In this document: positions 9,762-18,918 of the stretch, in pieces
Numbering within the stretch: position 1 is the stretch's first letter
How the letters are laid out: each line of letters opens with the position of its first letter
Assembly: GCF_003313245.1 (NCBI RefSeq)
Contig: NZ_QJSD01000005.1
Coordinates: 1-64,000 of the forward strand
Direction of reading: 5' to 3'
DNA length: 64,000 bases
Source of the DNA: Primorskyibacter marinus
GTDB taxonomy: Bacteria; Pseudomonadota; Alphaproteobacteria; Rhodobacterales; Rhodobacteraceae
Program-made: the position numbers and the translations under genes
The notes under the pieces: model-generated
What the model was told of the DNA's origin: nothing
Database searches by the model: none
Seen by the model: the letters and a program-made list of their open reading frames with translations, nothing else

Positions 9762-10015
9762 CATGTACCTGCGGAGCCGAGATAGCCGATCAGAAGCGAC
9801 ACAAAAGCGCCAAGATGGACGACCATAATCGCACGATCCTTCCACATGGCACCGACGGCGAACCACAACACGATGCCCGCAAAGAAAAAGTAGATGTTCC
9901 AAGGCGTGTAGTTGAGGCCCGTCAGGCCGTAGCCGACCAGCTGAATAAAGGTTGCAAGCCATTTGACGAAATCGACTGGCCGCATTTTCGCTTCGGGAGG
10001 TTGGATCATGGTCAT
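9761..10015 (-). CDS. Small membrane protein of the bet operon
   Basis: I do not recognise a characterised function. The 84-residue product begins [20 protein letters not shown] and has three hydrophobic stretches ([43 protein letters not shown]). It starts exactly at the betB stop (10015) and its stop overlaps the betA start, so it is translated between the aldehyde and alcohol dehydrogenases. This fixed place suggests a role with membrane-bound BetA or in solute handling, which is inference. The frame is open further upstream, but that part runs inside betB. Confidence 0.75.
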   Translation of the reverse strand: MTMIQPPEAKMRPVDFVKWLATFIQLVGYGLTGLNYTPWNIYFFFAGIVLWFAVGAMWKDRAIMVVHLGAFVSLLIGYLGSAGT

Positions 10016-11475
10016 TAGAAGGGGGCCTCGCAGGGGGTCATGGCGACGTAGACGGATTTGACCTCGGACCAATGGGCGATGGCGGCATGGCCGTTTTCAC
10101 GCCCGACGCCGGACATTTTGGAGCCACCAAAAGGTGCCTCGACCGGGGTCAGGTTGTAGGTGTTGATATAGCAGCTGCCCGCCTCAATCCCTGCAACCAT
10201 GCGGTGGGCGCGGGTGATGTCGCGGGTGAAGACGCCCGCAGCAAGGCCGAAATCGGTGGCGTTGGCGCGGGTCAGCGCCTCTTCTTCGGTCTCGAAATCC
10301 AGCACCGACATGACCGGGCCGAATATTTCCTCGCGGGCGATGGTCATGTCGTCGGTGACATCGGCAAAGATCGCGGGTTCGATATAGAACCCGTCACGGT
10401 TCAGGCGATTGCCACCCGCGACCAGCCGCGCGCCCTCGGTCTGGCCTTTTTCGATATAGCCCAGCACGATCTCCAGCTGCCTCTCGCTGACCATCGGGCC
10501 GATCGTGGTTTCCATCTGCATGGGATCGCCGATCACGGCCCCTTGCAGCCGTTCAGCGAGGCGCGACAGGAATGCCTCTTTGATGCCTTCCTGCACGAAG
10601 ACCCGCGTTCCGTTGGAGCAGACCTGCCCGGTGGAGTAGAAATTGGCGTTGATCGCGCCGGAAACCGCGCTTTCCAGATCGGCATCGTCGAAGATCACCA
10701 AGGGCGATTTGCCGCCCAGTTCCATCGTGGCATGTTTCAGCCCGGCAGCGGCGGCGGCGTAGACGCGTGCCCCCGTCGGCACCGATCCGGTCAGCGAGAT
10801 CTTGGCGACGCGGGCATCGCCCACAAGCTGCGCGCCGACGGTGCCGGCACCCTGCACGACGTTGAACACGCCCGCAGGTGCCCCCGCTTCGGTCAGGATC
10901 TCGGCCAGCTTCAGCGCGCAAAGCGGGGTCATTTCGGACGGTTTGAACACCATCGTGTTGCCGCAGGCCAGCGCCGGTGCAGCCTTCCACGCCGCGATCT
11001 GGGTGGGGTAGTTCCACGCCCCGATGCCAACGCAGACGCCAAGCGCCTCGCGGCGTGTATAGACAAAGTCGCCCTCCGGGAGCTGGATATGCTCGCCCGC
11101 GATGCTGGCCGCGATGCCGCCGAAATATTCCAGCGCATCGGCGGCAGAGGTGGCATCGGCCACCAGCGTTTCCGACAGCGGTTTGCCGGTGTCGTAAGTC
11201 TCCAGCACCGACAGATCGTGGTTGCGCGCGCGCATGATATCGGCGGCGCGGCGCAGGATGCGGCCACGCTCTGTCCCGGACATGGCGGCCCATGCGGGCT
11301 GTGCGCGGTGCGCGGCGTCCAATGCGCGGTCCACAAGCGCCGGGGTTGCTTGGTGAAGCTGCGCGATCTCGGCCCCTGTTGCGGGATAGATCACCGGCAG
11401 AGATGCGCCTGCGGCATCGTCGACATAGGCACCGTCGATGTAATGGCTGGCAGTGGGTTGGGTCGGGTAGCTCAT
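10015..11475 (-). CDS. betB: Betaine-aldehyde dehydrogenase
   Basis: Oxidises betaine aldehyde to glycine betaine using NAD(P)+. At 486 residues it is standard ALDH length. The catalytic glutamate is in MELGGKSP and the catalytic cysteine in [14 protein letters not shown]; the C-terminal [14 protein letters not shown] is also typical of BetB. It follows betC by 23 bases and precedes the small membrane gene with no gap, consistent with a single bet transcript. Confidence 0.96.
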   Translation of the reverse strand: MSYPTQPTASHYIDGAYVDDAAGASLPVIYPATGAEIAQLHQATPALVDRALDAAHRAQPAWAAMSGTERGRILRRAADIMRARNHDLSVLETYDTGKPLSETLVADATSAADALEYFGGIAASIAGEHIQLPEGDFVYTRREALGVCVGIGAWNYPTQIAAWKAAPALACGNTMVFKPSEMTPLCALKLAEILTEAGAPAGVFNVVQGAGTVGAQLVGDARVAKISLTGSVPTGARVYAAAAAGLKHATMELGGKSPLVIFDDADLESAVSGAINANFYSTGQVCSNGTRVFVQEGIKEAFLSRLAERLQGAVIGDPMQMETTIGPMVSERQLEIVLGYIEKGQTEGARLVAGGNRLNRDGFYIEPAIFADVTDDMTIAREEIFGPVMSVLDFETEEEALTRANATDFGLAAGVFTRDITRAHRMVAGIEAGSCYINTYNLTPVEAPFGGSKMSGVGRENGHAAIAHWSEVKSVYVAMTPCEAPF

Positions 11476-11498
11476 TTGATTTGCCTTTCAGGCCAAAG

Positions 11499-13007
11499 TC
11501 ATTCGCCGCGCGGGAAGCGCTGGCTTTCTTCGACGTCGTTGAGGTCCATGTGGTTGCGCATGAAGCGTTCCGAGGCTTTTTGGAGCGGCTGGTAATCCCA
11601 CGGATAGTATCTGCCGTTGCGCAATGCCTCGTAGACGACCCAGCGGCGGGCCTGACTTTGGCGCACATCGGCATCAAAGCGGTCCAGATCCCAGCGGGCA
11701 TCGGCCTTGGCCTGAAGCTCGGCCAGCGTGCCGGCATGGGCCGGGTCAGCCGCAAGATTGGTCACCTCATGCGGGTCGTTTTCCAGATCGAAGAGCTGAT
11801 CCGGGTCCAGCGCACAGCGGTTGTATTTCCATCGGCCAAAGCGCAGCGAGACCATCGGGGCGTAAGAGGCCTCGGCCGCGTATTCCATCGCCACGGGGGT
11901 GTCGCGTTTCGCGCCCTTGCCAAGGGGCACAAGGCTTGTCCCCTCTGTCCACGGGGCCACCTCTTCCATCGAGACGCCGGCCAGATCGCAAAGCGTTGGG
12001 CAGATGTCGATGTTGGACACCGGGTCCGTGACCAGACCCGGTTGCATGTCCGGGGCGCAAATCATCATCGGCACGCGCGACGACCCTTCAAAGAAGCTCA
12101 TCTTGAACCACAACCCACGCTCGCCCAGCATGTCGCCGTGATCCGAGACAAACACGATGATCGCCTCTTGTCGGGTGCGGTTCAGCACGTCGAGGATCTC
12201 TCCGATCTTTTGATCCAGATAGGAACAGTTGGCGAAATAGGCACGGCGCGACCGACGGATGTCCTCGCGGGTGATGTCGAAGCTGCGCCAGTCATTGGCG
12301 TCGAAGATACGTTGCGAATGCGGGTCGTGATCCTCAAAAGGGATGGCACCGACCTGCGGTTCCAGATGGTCGCAATCCTCGTAAAGATCCCAGAATTCGC
12401 GGCGGGCGACATAAGGATCGTGCGGGTGCGTAAAACTGACGGTCAGGCACCACGGGCGGTCATCCTTGCCGCGCGCAAGGTCATAAAGCTTGCGGGTCGC
12501 GTTATAGGCGACCTCGTCGTCATATTCCATCTGATTGGAAATCTCGGCCACGCCCGCGCCGGTGACAGAGCCCATGTTGTGATACCACCAATCGATGCGC
12601 TCGCCCGGCTTGCGGTAATCGGGCGTCCAGCCGAAATCGGCGGGGTAAATGTCTGTGGTCAGCCGTTCTTCGAAGCCGTGCATCTGGTCGGGGCCGACGA
12701 AATGCATCTTGCCCGACAGGCAGGTGTGGTAGCCCGCGCGGCGCAGGTGATGCGCATAGGTCGGCAGGTCCGAAGGAAATTCGGCCGCATTGTCGTAGAC
12801 CCCCGTGACCGAGGGCAACTGCCCGGACATGAAGCTTGCCCGACCGGGCGCACAAAGCGGACTGGCGGTATAGGCGTATTTGAACCGGGTGGACCGTGCA
12901 GCCAGCTTGGTCAGATTGGGCAGATGCAGGAACTCGGCGGGACCGTCGGGAAACAGCGTGCCGTTCAACTGGTCCACCATGAGGATCAGGATATTCGGTT
13001 GGCTCAT
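11499..13007 (-). CDS. betC: Choline-sulfatase
   Basis: Hydrolyses choline-O-sulfate to choline and sulfate, letting the cell use this algal and fungal osmolyte as a choline source. The 502-residue type I sulfatase has the formylglycine site C-x-P-x-R as LCAPGRASFMSG, the metal-binding NILILMVDQLNG at the N-terminus and VSDHGDMLGERG later. The C-terminal RFPRGE region is typical of choline sulfatases. Its start overlaps the betI stop by four bases (ATGA, 13004-13007). The formylglycine-generating enzyme is not in this window. Confidence 0.95.
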   Translation of the reverse strand: MSQPNILILMVDQLNGTLFPDGPAEFLHLPNLTKLAARSTRFKYAYTASPLCAPGRASFMSGQLPSVTGVYDNAAEFPSDLPTYAHHLRRAGYHTCLSGKMHFVGPDQMHGFEERLTTDIYPADFGWTPDYRKPGERIDWWYHNMGSVTGAGVAEISNQMEYDDEVAYNATRKLYDLARGKDDRPWCLTVSFTHPHDPYVARREFWDLYEDCDHLEPQVGAIPFEDHDPHSQRIFDANDWRSFDITREDIRRSRRAYFANCSYLDQKIGEILDVLNRTRQEAIIVFVSDHGDMLGERGLWFKMSFFEGSSRVPMMICAPDMQPGLVTDPVSNIDICPTLCDLAGVSMEEVAPWTEGTSLVPLGKGAKRDTPVAMEYAAEASYAPMVSLRFGRWKYNRCALDPDQLFDLENDPHEVTNLAADPAHAGTLAELQAKADARWDLDRFDADVRQSQARRWVVYEALRNGRYYPWDYQPLQKASERFMRNHMDLNDVEESQRFPRGE

Positions 13008-13576
13008 GTCACGGCCTCGATTTCGTGGTCCAGCGCGTCCAGCACCAATGCTGTGGCGCTTTCGCCGTTCAGGCCCGCCGGGTTGAGCGCAAAGCGCAGA
13101 TAAAGCCCGTCGATCAGCCCGCCGATCCGCTCTGCGACTGCCTGGGCATCTGCGCCGGTCAGAGGCTTGAGATCATGCACCAGATTCGAATGCAGGCGCC
13201 GCTGATAGACCCAGAGCAGCCGCTTTGCTTCGTCGGAACGCTGCGCCAGAACGTAGAAGTTCAGCCAGGCCGCAATCGCGGTGTTGCAGAAATTCGACGG
13301 GGTGAAACTGGCATGGATCAGCGCCCGAAGCCTTGCATGATGCCCGTCCGCGGTGGCAAGCGACTTGCGCACCTCTGTCGCATAAACTTTCAGCACGAAA
13401 CGCATCGCAGAGAGGAACAGCCGATCCTTGTCACCAAAATAATGGAACGCCAGAGCCGAGGACACCCCGGCGCGTTTGGCAATCTTGCTGACCGTCACAT
13501 CCAGCGATCCCAGTACGCCGATTTCTTCGATCGCGGCGATCACAAGTTCCTTTCTGCGTCTGGCCTCAATGCTCAT
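13004..13576 (-). CDS. betI: Transcriptional repressor BetI
   Basis: TetR-family repressor of choline-to-betaine genes, relieved by choline. I place the start at the ATG at 13576 (MSIEARRRKELVIAA) because GGAGA lies 6 bases upstream; the longer frame starts at 13612 without support. The N-terminal helix-turn-helix (DVTVSKIAKRAGVSSALAFH) is typical of BetI. The 190-residue length fits. It is first in the bet operon and divergent from choX; the palindrome at 13625-13646 is the likely operator for both directions. Confidence 0.94.
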   Translation of the reverse strand: MSIEARRRKELVIAAIEEIGVLGSLDVTVSKIAKRAGVSSALAFHYFGDKDRLFLSAMRFVLKVYATEVRKSLATADGHHARLRALIHASFTPSNFCNTAIAAWLNFYVLAQRSDEAKRLLWVYQRRLHSNLVHDLKPLTGADAQAVAERIGGLIDGLYLRFALNPAGLNGESATALVLDALDHEIEAVT

Positions 13577-13624
13577 CTGGGTCTCCGGCTGCCAGAAAAA
13601 TGTTGTATTCATGACCCTAATCAG

Positions 13625-13646
13625 TGATTGATTAACTGGTCAATCA
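13625..13646. promoter_or_regulatory. Probable BetI operator between betI and choX
   Basis: TGATTGA (13625-13631) and its exact reverse complement TCAATCA (13640-13646) are separated by 8 bases. The sequence resembles the TTGATTG/CAATCAA half-sites described for BetI boxes. It lies about 49 bases upstream of betI and 36 upstream of choX, so one site could govern both the bet and cho units. Confidence 0.75.
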
Positions 13647-13681
13647 GGAAACGGGCCCAAGCGCCCGATAGGGAGATCCCA

Positions 13682-14602
13682 ATGAAGCTATTTACTGCCA
13701 CCTCTATTCTCGCGCTTGGCGCGGGTGCCGCATTCGCCAATTGTGACGAGGTCGTCATGTCCGATGTGGGCTGGACCGACATCACCGCGACCACCGCGGC
13801 GACCAGCGTCGTGCTGGAGGCGCTTGGCTATGAGACTGACATCAAGGTGCTGTCCGTCCCGGTGACCTATACCGCGCTTGAAGGCGGCGATGTGGACGTG
13901 TTCCTTGGCAACTGGATGCCCACGATGGAGGCGGACATCGCGCCCTACCGCGAGGCAGGTACTGTCGATACCGTGCGCGCCAACCTTGAAGGCGCGAAAT
14001 ACACGCTGGCCACGAACGCGGCTGGCGCGGCATTGGGGATCACCGATTTCGCCAGCATCGCCGAGCATCGCGACGCGCTGGACGGCGAGATCTACGGCAT
14101 CGAGCCGGGCAATGACGGCAACCGCCTGATCCTGGACATGATCGAAGCCGATGCGTTTGGGCTGGACGGGTTCGAGGTTGTCGAAAGCTCTGAGCAGGGG
14201 ATGCTGTCGCAGGTCGCGCGGGCGGATGGGCGCGACAAGCCGGTCGTCTTTCTGGGGTGGGAGCCGCATCCGATGAACGCCAATTTCGACATGACCTATC
14301 TGGAAGGCGGCGATGACTGGTTCGGCCCCGATCTGGGCGGCGCTACTGTCCATACCAACACGCGCGCCGGCTATGTTGAGGCCTGCCCGAATGTCGGCAA
14401 GCTGTTGCAAAATCTGCAATTCACGCTGACAATGGAAAACGAGATCATGGCGGCGATCCTGGATGACGGCGAAGACCCCGAGGATGCCGCCCGCACTTGG
14501 CTGGCCGCTCATCCGGACGCCTATGCAGGTTGGCTGGATGGTGTGACCACCAAGGATGGTGGCGATGCCGAAGCGGCGATTGACGCGGCGCTCAGCGAGT
14601 AA
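13682..14602 (+). CDS. choX: Choline ABC transporter substrate-binding protein
   Basis: Periplasmic choline/betaine-binding protein of the ChoX/ProX (OpuAC) family, 306 residues. It begins with the signal peptide MKLFTATSILALGAGAAFA, after GGGAG 9 bases upstream; the open frame 18 codons further up lacks this. The mature part begins NCDEVVMSDVGWTDITATT. Aromatic residues suited to a quaternary-amine cage are visible (GWTD, GNWMPT, GWEPHPMN). It is the first gene of choX-choW-choV, divergent from betI. Confidence 0.93.
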   Translation: MKLFTATSILALGAGAAFANCDEVVMSDVGWTDITATTAATSVVLEALGYETDIKVLSVPVTYTALEGGDVDVFLGNWMPTMEADIAPYREAGTVDTVRANLEGAKYTLATNAAGAALGITDFASIAEHRDALDGEIYGIEPGNDGNRLILDMIEADAFGLDGFEVVESSEQGMLSQVARADGRDKPVVFLGWEPHPMNANFDMTYLEGGDDWFGPDLGGATVHTNTRAGYVEACPNVGKLLQNLQFTLTMENEIMAAILDDGEDPEDAARTWLAAHPDAYAGWLDGVTTKDGGDAEAAIDAALSE

Positions 14603-14609
14603 GTTCAAT

Positions 14610-14640
14610 GGCGGGCGGCTTCCTGACAGAACCGCCCGCC
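14610..14640 (+). other. Hairpin between choX and choW
   Basis: GGCGGGCGG (14610-14618) and CCGCCCGCC (14632-14640) with a 13-base loop, 8 bases past the choX stop. There is no T-run. A hairpin here commonly protects the binding-protein part of the message and lowers permease expression; that role is inferred. Confidence 0.6.
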
Positions 14641-14689
14641 GCGCCGTTCCGGGGGTAATGCCGGCGCGGCCACGCAGAAGGACGCCTGC

Positions 14690-15526
14690 ATGGATTGGCT
14701 GACCGAAAACAAGATACCCGTGGGCAAGGTCGCCGGGGATGCCTTTGACTGGCTTGAGAGCCGGGGCGCGATATTTTTCGATTCCCTGTCCGACGTTCTG
14801 GAAGGCATGATCGACGGTATTCTGTGGGTGTTGCAAACACCGAACCCGTTGATTGTCATCGCCGCATTTGTCGTGCTGACATGGGTCTTGCAGCGCAATT
14901 GGAAGGTCTGCCTGTTCGTGGGGCTGGGCTTTCTGTTCGTGCTCAATCAGGATTATTGGGAAGAAACCACCGAAAGCCTGACGCTGGTGCTGTCTGCCTG
15001 CGTGGTGTGCATGGGGGTGGGCGTGCCCGTCGGCATCGCCGCGGCGCACCGGCCAAGGCTTTATGCCGCGATGCGTCCCGTGCTGGACCTGATGCAGACG
15101 CTGCCGACCTTCGTCTACCTGATCCCGGCCATCGTCTTTTTCGGCATCGGCATGGTGCCGGGACTGATCGCTACGGTGATCTTCGTGCTGCCCGCGCCGA
15201 TCCGACTGACATGGCTGGGGGTCTCCTCGACTCCGCAGGCACTGCTGGAGGCCGCGCGCGCCTTTGGGGCCACGCCGCGCCAGACGCTGGTGAAGGTCGA
15301 ACTGCCTTATGCCTTTCCGCAGATCATGGCCGGGTTGAACCAGACCATCATGCTGTCACTGTCGATGGTGGTGATTGCCGCGCTTGTCGGGGCAGACGGG
15401 CTGGGTGTGCCGGTGGTACGGGCGCTCAATCAGGTAAACACGTCACTGGGGTTCGAGAGCGGCTTTGTCATCGTTATCGTCGCCATCATCCTTGACCGTA
15501 TGCTCAATGTAGGGACGCGCAAATGA
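14690..15526 (+). CDS. choW: Choline ABC transporter permease
   Basis: Membrane subunit of the choline importer, 278 residues. After a polar N-terminal segment there are about six to seven hydrophobic helices. The EAA loop that contacts the ATPase is visible (EAARAFGATPRQTLVKVELP). AAGGA lies 8 bases before the ATG. Its TGA overlaps the choV ATG (15523-15526), so permease and ATPase are coupled. Confidence 0.94.
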   Translation: MDWLTENKIPVGKVAGDAFDWLESRGAIFFDSLSDVLEGMIDGILWVLQTPNPLIVIAAFVVLTWVLQRNWKVCLFVGLGFLFVLNQDYWEETTESLTLVLSACVVCMGVGVPVGIAAAHRPRLYAAMRPVLDLMQTLPTFVYLIPAIVFFGIGMVPGLIATVIFVLPAPIRLTWLGVSSTPQALLEAARAFGATPRQTLVKVELPYAFPQIMAGLNQTIMLSLSMVVIAALVGADGLGVPVVRALNQVNTSLGFESGFVIVIVAIILDRMLNVGTRK

Positions 15527-16554
15527 CCACGGCTGTTGAGATCGACAATGTGTCCATCGTGTTTGGAAAAAAACCGGCCAAGGCGCTGCCGTTGATGGAT
15601 GAAGGTCTTGACCGGTCCGAGATCCAGACCAAGACAGATCAGGTTCTGGGTGTGCATGACTGTTCCCTGACCGTTGAAGAGGGCGAAATCCTCGTGCTGA
15701 TGGGGCTGTCAGGGTCTGGGAAATCGACTTTGCTGCGCGCGGTCAACGGGCTGAACCCGGTCGCGCGCGGCGAGGTGCGGGTCAGTGACGGCGGACAGAT
15801 GGTCAGCGTGACGGATGCCACGCCGCAGGGGCTTCGCAAGATCCGGCTAAGTCGCGTTGCGATGGTATTTCAGCAATTCGGCCTGTTGCCATGGCGTACC
15901 GTGCGCGAAAATGTCGGGCTGGGTCTGGAACTTGGCGGCATGGCCAAGCCAGAGCGCGCCAAGAAGGTCGATGAGCAGCTTGATCTGGTCGGTCTTGCCG
16001 ATTGGGCCGAACGCAAGGTGGGTGAATTGTCGGGCGGGATGCAGCAGCGCGTGGGACTGGCCCGCGCCTTTGTCACTGACGCGCCGATCCTGCTGATGGA
16101 CGAGCCTTTCTCGGCCCTCGACCCGCTGATCCGCACCCGCTTGCAGGATGAACTGTTGGACCTTCAGCAAAAACTGCAACGCACCATCATTTTTGTCAGT
16201 CACGATCTGGACGAGGCATTCAAGCTGGGCAATCACATCGCCATCATGGACGGCGGGCGCATCGTTCAGAACGGAACGCCCAAGGACATCTTCACCAATC
16301 CGGCCAGTGACTACGTCGCGGATTTTGTCGCCAATATGAACCCGCTGGGCGTGTTGACTGCCGCCGATGTTATGGAGCCGCTGGACTGTCAGCCCGCGCA
16401 ACATATCGACGCTGGCGCAAGCGTGGAGGAGGCCATGCGCAGTATTGTCGACCTGGAATTGCCGTTGGCGGTGATTTCGGAAGGGCAGCCAATCGGGCAG
16501 ATTACCAAGGCGGGCCTGATCAAGAGACTGCTCGACGCCAGACCTGATCAATAA
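15523..16554 (+). CDS. choV: Choline ABC transporter ATP-binding protein
   Basis: ATPase of the quaternary-amine uptake family (ProV/OpuAA type), 343 residues. It has Walker A GLSGSGKST, Q-loop VFQQFG, signature LSGGMQQRVGLARA, Walker B ILLMDEPFSALD and H-loop VSHDLDEA. The C-terminal part from about residue 275 contains one CBS-like module (ADVMEPLDCQP, later GQITKAGLIKRLL), in place of the tandem pair usual in ProV. It ends the cho operon; a weak 7-bp inverted repeat (16555-16561 with 16594-16600) follows the stop. Confidence 0.94.
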   Translation: MTTAVEIDNVSIVFGKKPAKALPLMDEGLDRSEIQTKTDQVLGVHDCSLTVEEGEILVLMGLSGSGKSTLLRAVNGLNPVARGEVRVSDGGQMVSVTDATPQGLRKIRLSRVAMVFQQFGLLPWRTVRENVGLGLELGGMAKPERAKKVDEQLDLVGLADWAERKVGELSGGMQQRVGLARAFVTDAPILLMDEPFSALDPLIRTRLQDELLDLQQKLQRTIIFVSHDLDEAFKLGNHIAIMDGGRIVQNGTPKDIFTNPASDYVADFVANMNPLGVLTAADVMEPLDCQPAQHIDAGASVEEAMRSIVDLELPLAVISEGQPIGQITKAGLIKRLLDARPDQ

Positions 16555-17107
16555 ACGGCCCAATCCTGTGAAACGTCCTAACCGTTCAGAAACGGGCCGT
16601 GCCGATTTGCGACAACCTCTGTGCAGGCATTGCCCGGAAAACAGCGCGCCACTTCGTCAAAAGCCGCCTACGCTGAATGAAGATGGGATCGATGTGTTCC
16701 CTGACGCATGACGACCTGCCTGTGGCCGTGACCGGTCTTGATGGGCATCGTGAAATTATGCCGATTCGGCGTGGGTCCACGACAACGACATGAATCCGAC
16801 TTGCTGTCTTGAAAGCATTTTGGCCGGAAACCCCCTAAATGGCCCATGGGGCAAGCTATTGTAGAAGCTTTGCGACCAATCCAAGGACCGGTTCCGCTGA
16901 AATCGCAGATACGACCGCGGAATCTTGCGCGGTTCACGGTCGTTTCACGGTATACTCACTTTGCAGTCACGGAGGGGAGGCAGGCTGGCATCAACATATT
17001 CGAAACCACGCTGCCAGGGCGGCCTGCTGTTCACGACGTTTCGTATCAATCGTGACTCACAAGGCTGACGGGCAAGGCGGCGTGCCGCTGAACCGGGGGA
17101 TGTCGAG
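16555..17107. other. 553-bp intergenic region without a recognised gene
   Basis: Between choV and the haloperoxidase-like gene I see no credible coding frame and no tRNA. Short frames of 64-90 codons lack ribosome sites and family features. The region is presumably the 3' end of the cho transcript plus the promoter of the downstream gene, for which I cannot pick clear -35/-10 boxes. Confidence 0.6.
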
Positions 17108-18706
17108 ATGACCGATCAAGCCAAGCTTAGTCAAACGCGGTTTCGCGTCATTGAAGGGGCGCGTGACGAAAGCGATTTCCGGATCGCACGCCGTGCCAAA
17201 GCGATGCGGCCCCTGCATGCAACGGTCGGCGTGTCAGAACTGGCGGCGGAAATGGCAGTAATCTACGCGCTGTCGCTGCTGCGCGATGTGGCGCTGACCG
17301 ATCTGGAAAACCCGCATCACAGTGTTCGGATTGATGCGCAGACCTCATTCACGCTGCATGAATTGCTGTGCGAGTTGCGCAGCCTGCCATGGCTGGACCG
17401 GCATGCGGTTCCGTGCTTTGCCGAACAGCCCGATGATCCGGCCCGGCACACAGCGCAAGACGACGAACACATGCGCCGCGCAAGTCGGTGGAACAAGGAT
17501 GGCCAACTGACCCTGCGCATGTTGGTGCGGGGGGCGACGCGGACTGACATCTGCGGGCCGCTGGTGTCACAGTTGATGCCAAGCCTTGCGCTTTCGCAGG
17601 CCCGCCCCGGCGGGGCTGACCGGGACCGTGTATTCGAACCTCTGCCAGCGCCTGATGCGCCTGCGGTGATCTGGAAGATATGGCTGAACGCAAAATGTCG
17701 CGCGGCAGAAACGCCTGCCGAACGGATGCCGAGGACGCTGCGTGAATTGGCGGTGGTCGGTCATCCGGCGTCGCCGGGACGCGCCGTCTTGGCGCTGGGG
17801 CTGGCGATGTCATCAATCGTGTTGCCACCTGTTCCGGCCCTGTCAGGGCGGGGATGGGGCGGTGCAGAACTCTTGTCGGTAATGGCAGAGGCAATCTTGC
17901 TTGCAAAACAGGCGTCGCGTGCGCAAGCCGCACTGGAGGGTCCAATGCCGCGACCGGCGCTGCTGGCCGCGCGCCTCTCGCTTGTGGCCGATCACGCTTC
18001 GGTTCCGCCCGCCAATCCGGCGGATGCCTCTTCTCGTCAGATCCTGGAGGAGTTGCGCCGTTTTGCGCCCCGTCTGTTGACATGGGTTGCCCGGCGCAAT
18101 GCTGTCGATGGGTCCGCATCAACAGACAGCGCGGTGACCGTGGATGCGGGTCCGCGTCTGCCCCCGGCAACGCGCAGGGGCGACAATCTGATGGTGCCGC
18201 ATCTGTCGCGGGGTGACGCGACGCTGCGTCTTTTGGATGCGCGGTCGCAGGGCACCGTCGCAGGCTCATGCCTGACCATTCTGAAAGCTGTTTACGCCGG
18301 TCCGCTGTCGGCCTTTTCCCACAGGCAACGGACCGGAAAAGGCGCGGCGCATATGGGTTCCTCCCCCCACATGCTGCCGTGCCGTCCGGGGCTTTCCGGC
18401 GATCTCGACAAACTGGCCTCGAACATGGTTCTGGGGCGGCTGGTCACGGGTGGCTATTTCCACTTGGAAAATCTGGCCGCGCTGCGCAAGGGAGAGCGTA
18501 TCGCTTTGGCCTTGCTGTCGGAACTGGCCGAATCCGGTCGTGCGCAGGGCGATCTGGGCTTTATCTCCTTCGATGGCAAAGCTGTGCGGATCTCGGCACG
18601 GCGTCGTGCCTGCGGCTCTGTCCGGGCGGAGATTTCGATAAACGGTTGCCCTGTGTCTGACTTTGGCAACACTGGATCGCCGCGACCGGCACTGCGTGCC
18701 GTCTAA
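17108..18706 (+). CDS. Vanadium-haloperoxidase-like protein, probably catalytically degenerate
   Basis: The 532-residue product follows the fold pattern of vanadium-dependent bromo/chloroperoxidases: SELAAEMAVIYALSLLRDV near residue 43, TVAGSCLTILKAVY at 383-396, KLASNMVLGR at 435-444 and GFISFDGKAVRI at 484-495. Active enzymes have an AGH acid-base histidine just before TVAGA and an R-x5-H vanadate site after the GR. Here these positions read SQGTVAGS (Gln381) and GRLVTGGYFH (Tyr450), so both histidines appear lost, although His452 is two residues away. The KW-HR-LRPE segment is also not recognisable. Function is therefore unknown. It converges with the RTX gene. Confidence 0.7.
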   Translation: MTDQAKLSQTRFRVIEGARDESDFRIARRAKAMRPLHATVGVSELAAEMAVIYALSLLRDVALTDLENPHHSVRIDAQTSFTLHELLCELRSLPWLDRHAVPCFAEQPDDPARHTAQDDEHMRRASRWNKDGQLTLRMLVRGATRTDICGPLVSQLMPSLALSQARPGGADRDRVFEPLPAPDAPAVIWKIWLNAKCRAAETPAERMPRTLRELAVVGHPASPGRAVLALGLAMSSIVLPPVPALSGRGWGGAELLSVMAEAILLAKQASRAQAALEGPMPRPALLAARLSLVADHASVPPANPADASSRQILEELRRFAPRLLTWVARRNAVDGSASTDSAVTVDAGPRLPPATRRGDNLMVPHLSRGDATLRLLDARSQGTVAGSCLTILKAVYAGPLSAFSHRQRTGKGAAHMGSSPHMLPCRPGLSGDLDKLASNMVLGRLVTGGYFHLENLAALRKGERIALALLSELAESGRAQGDLGFISFDGKAVRISARRRACGSVRAEISINGCPVSDFGNTGSPRPALRAV

Positions 18707-18918
18707 ACGACAAGACACCTGTCCGCCCTTCGAGATGTCCCGACGCTTGTTATCGGATTTGGTCGCCATGGCCGGACATTCGCGCGGAGAATAGTGCCAG
18801 GGAAGGGCCATCGCGCTCGGCCCCTGTAATACCAAGACGCCAGTATGCGGCGGACACCCTCTGACGGATGCCCGGCGATCCGTGCGGGCAACAAGCGGAG
18901 CCTTGCGCCGTTTCGGCC

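Noticed and set aside
11292-13103. Open frame of 603 codons on the plus strand
   Set aside because: Antisense to betC and part of betB, both certain.
13688-15049. Open frame of 453 codons on the minus strand
   Set aside because: Antisense to choX and choW; rich in His/Arg/Gln as shadow frames are.
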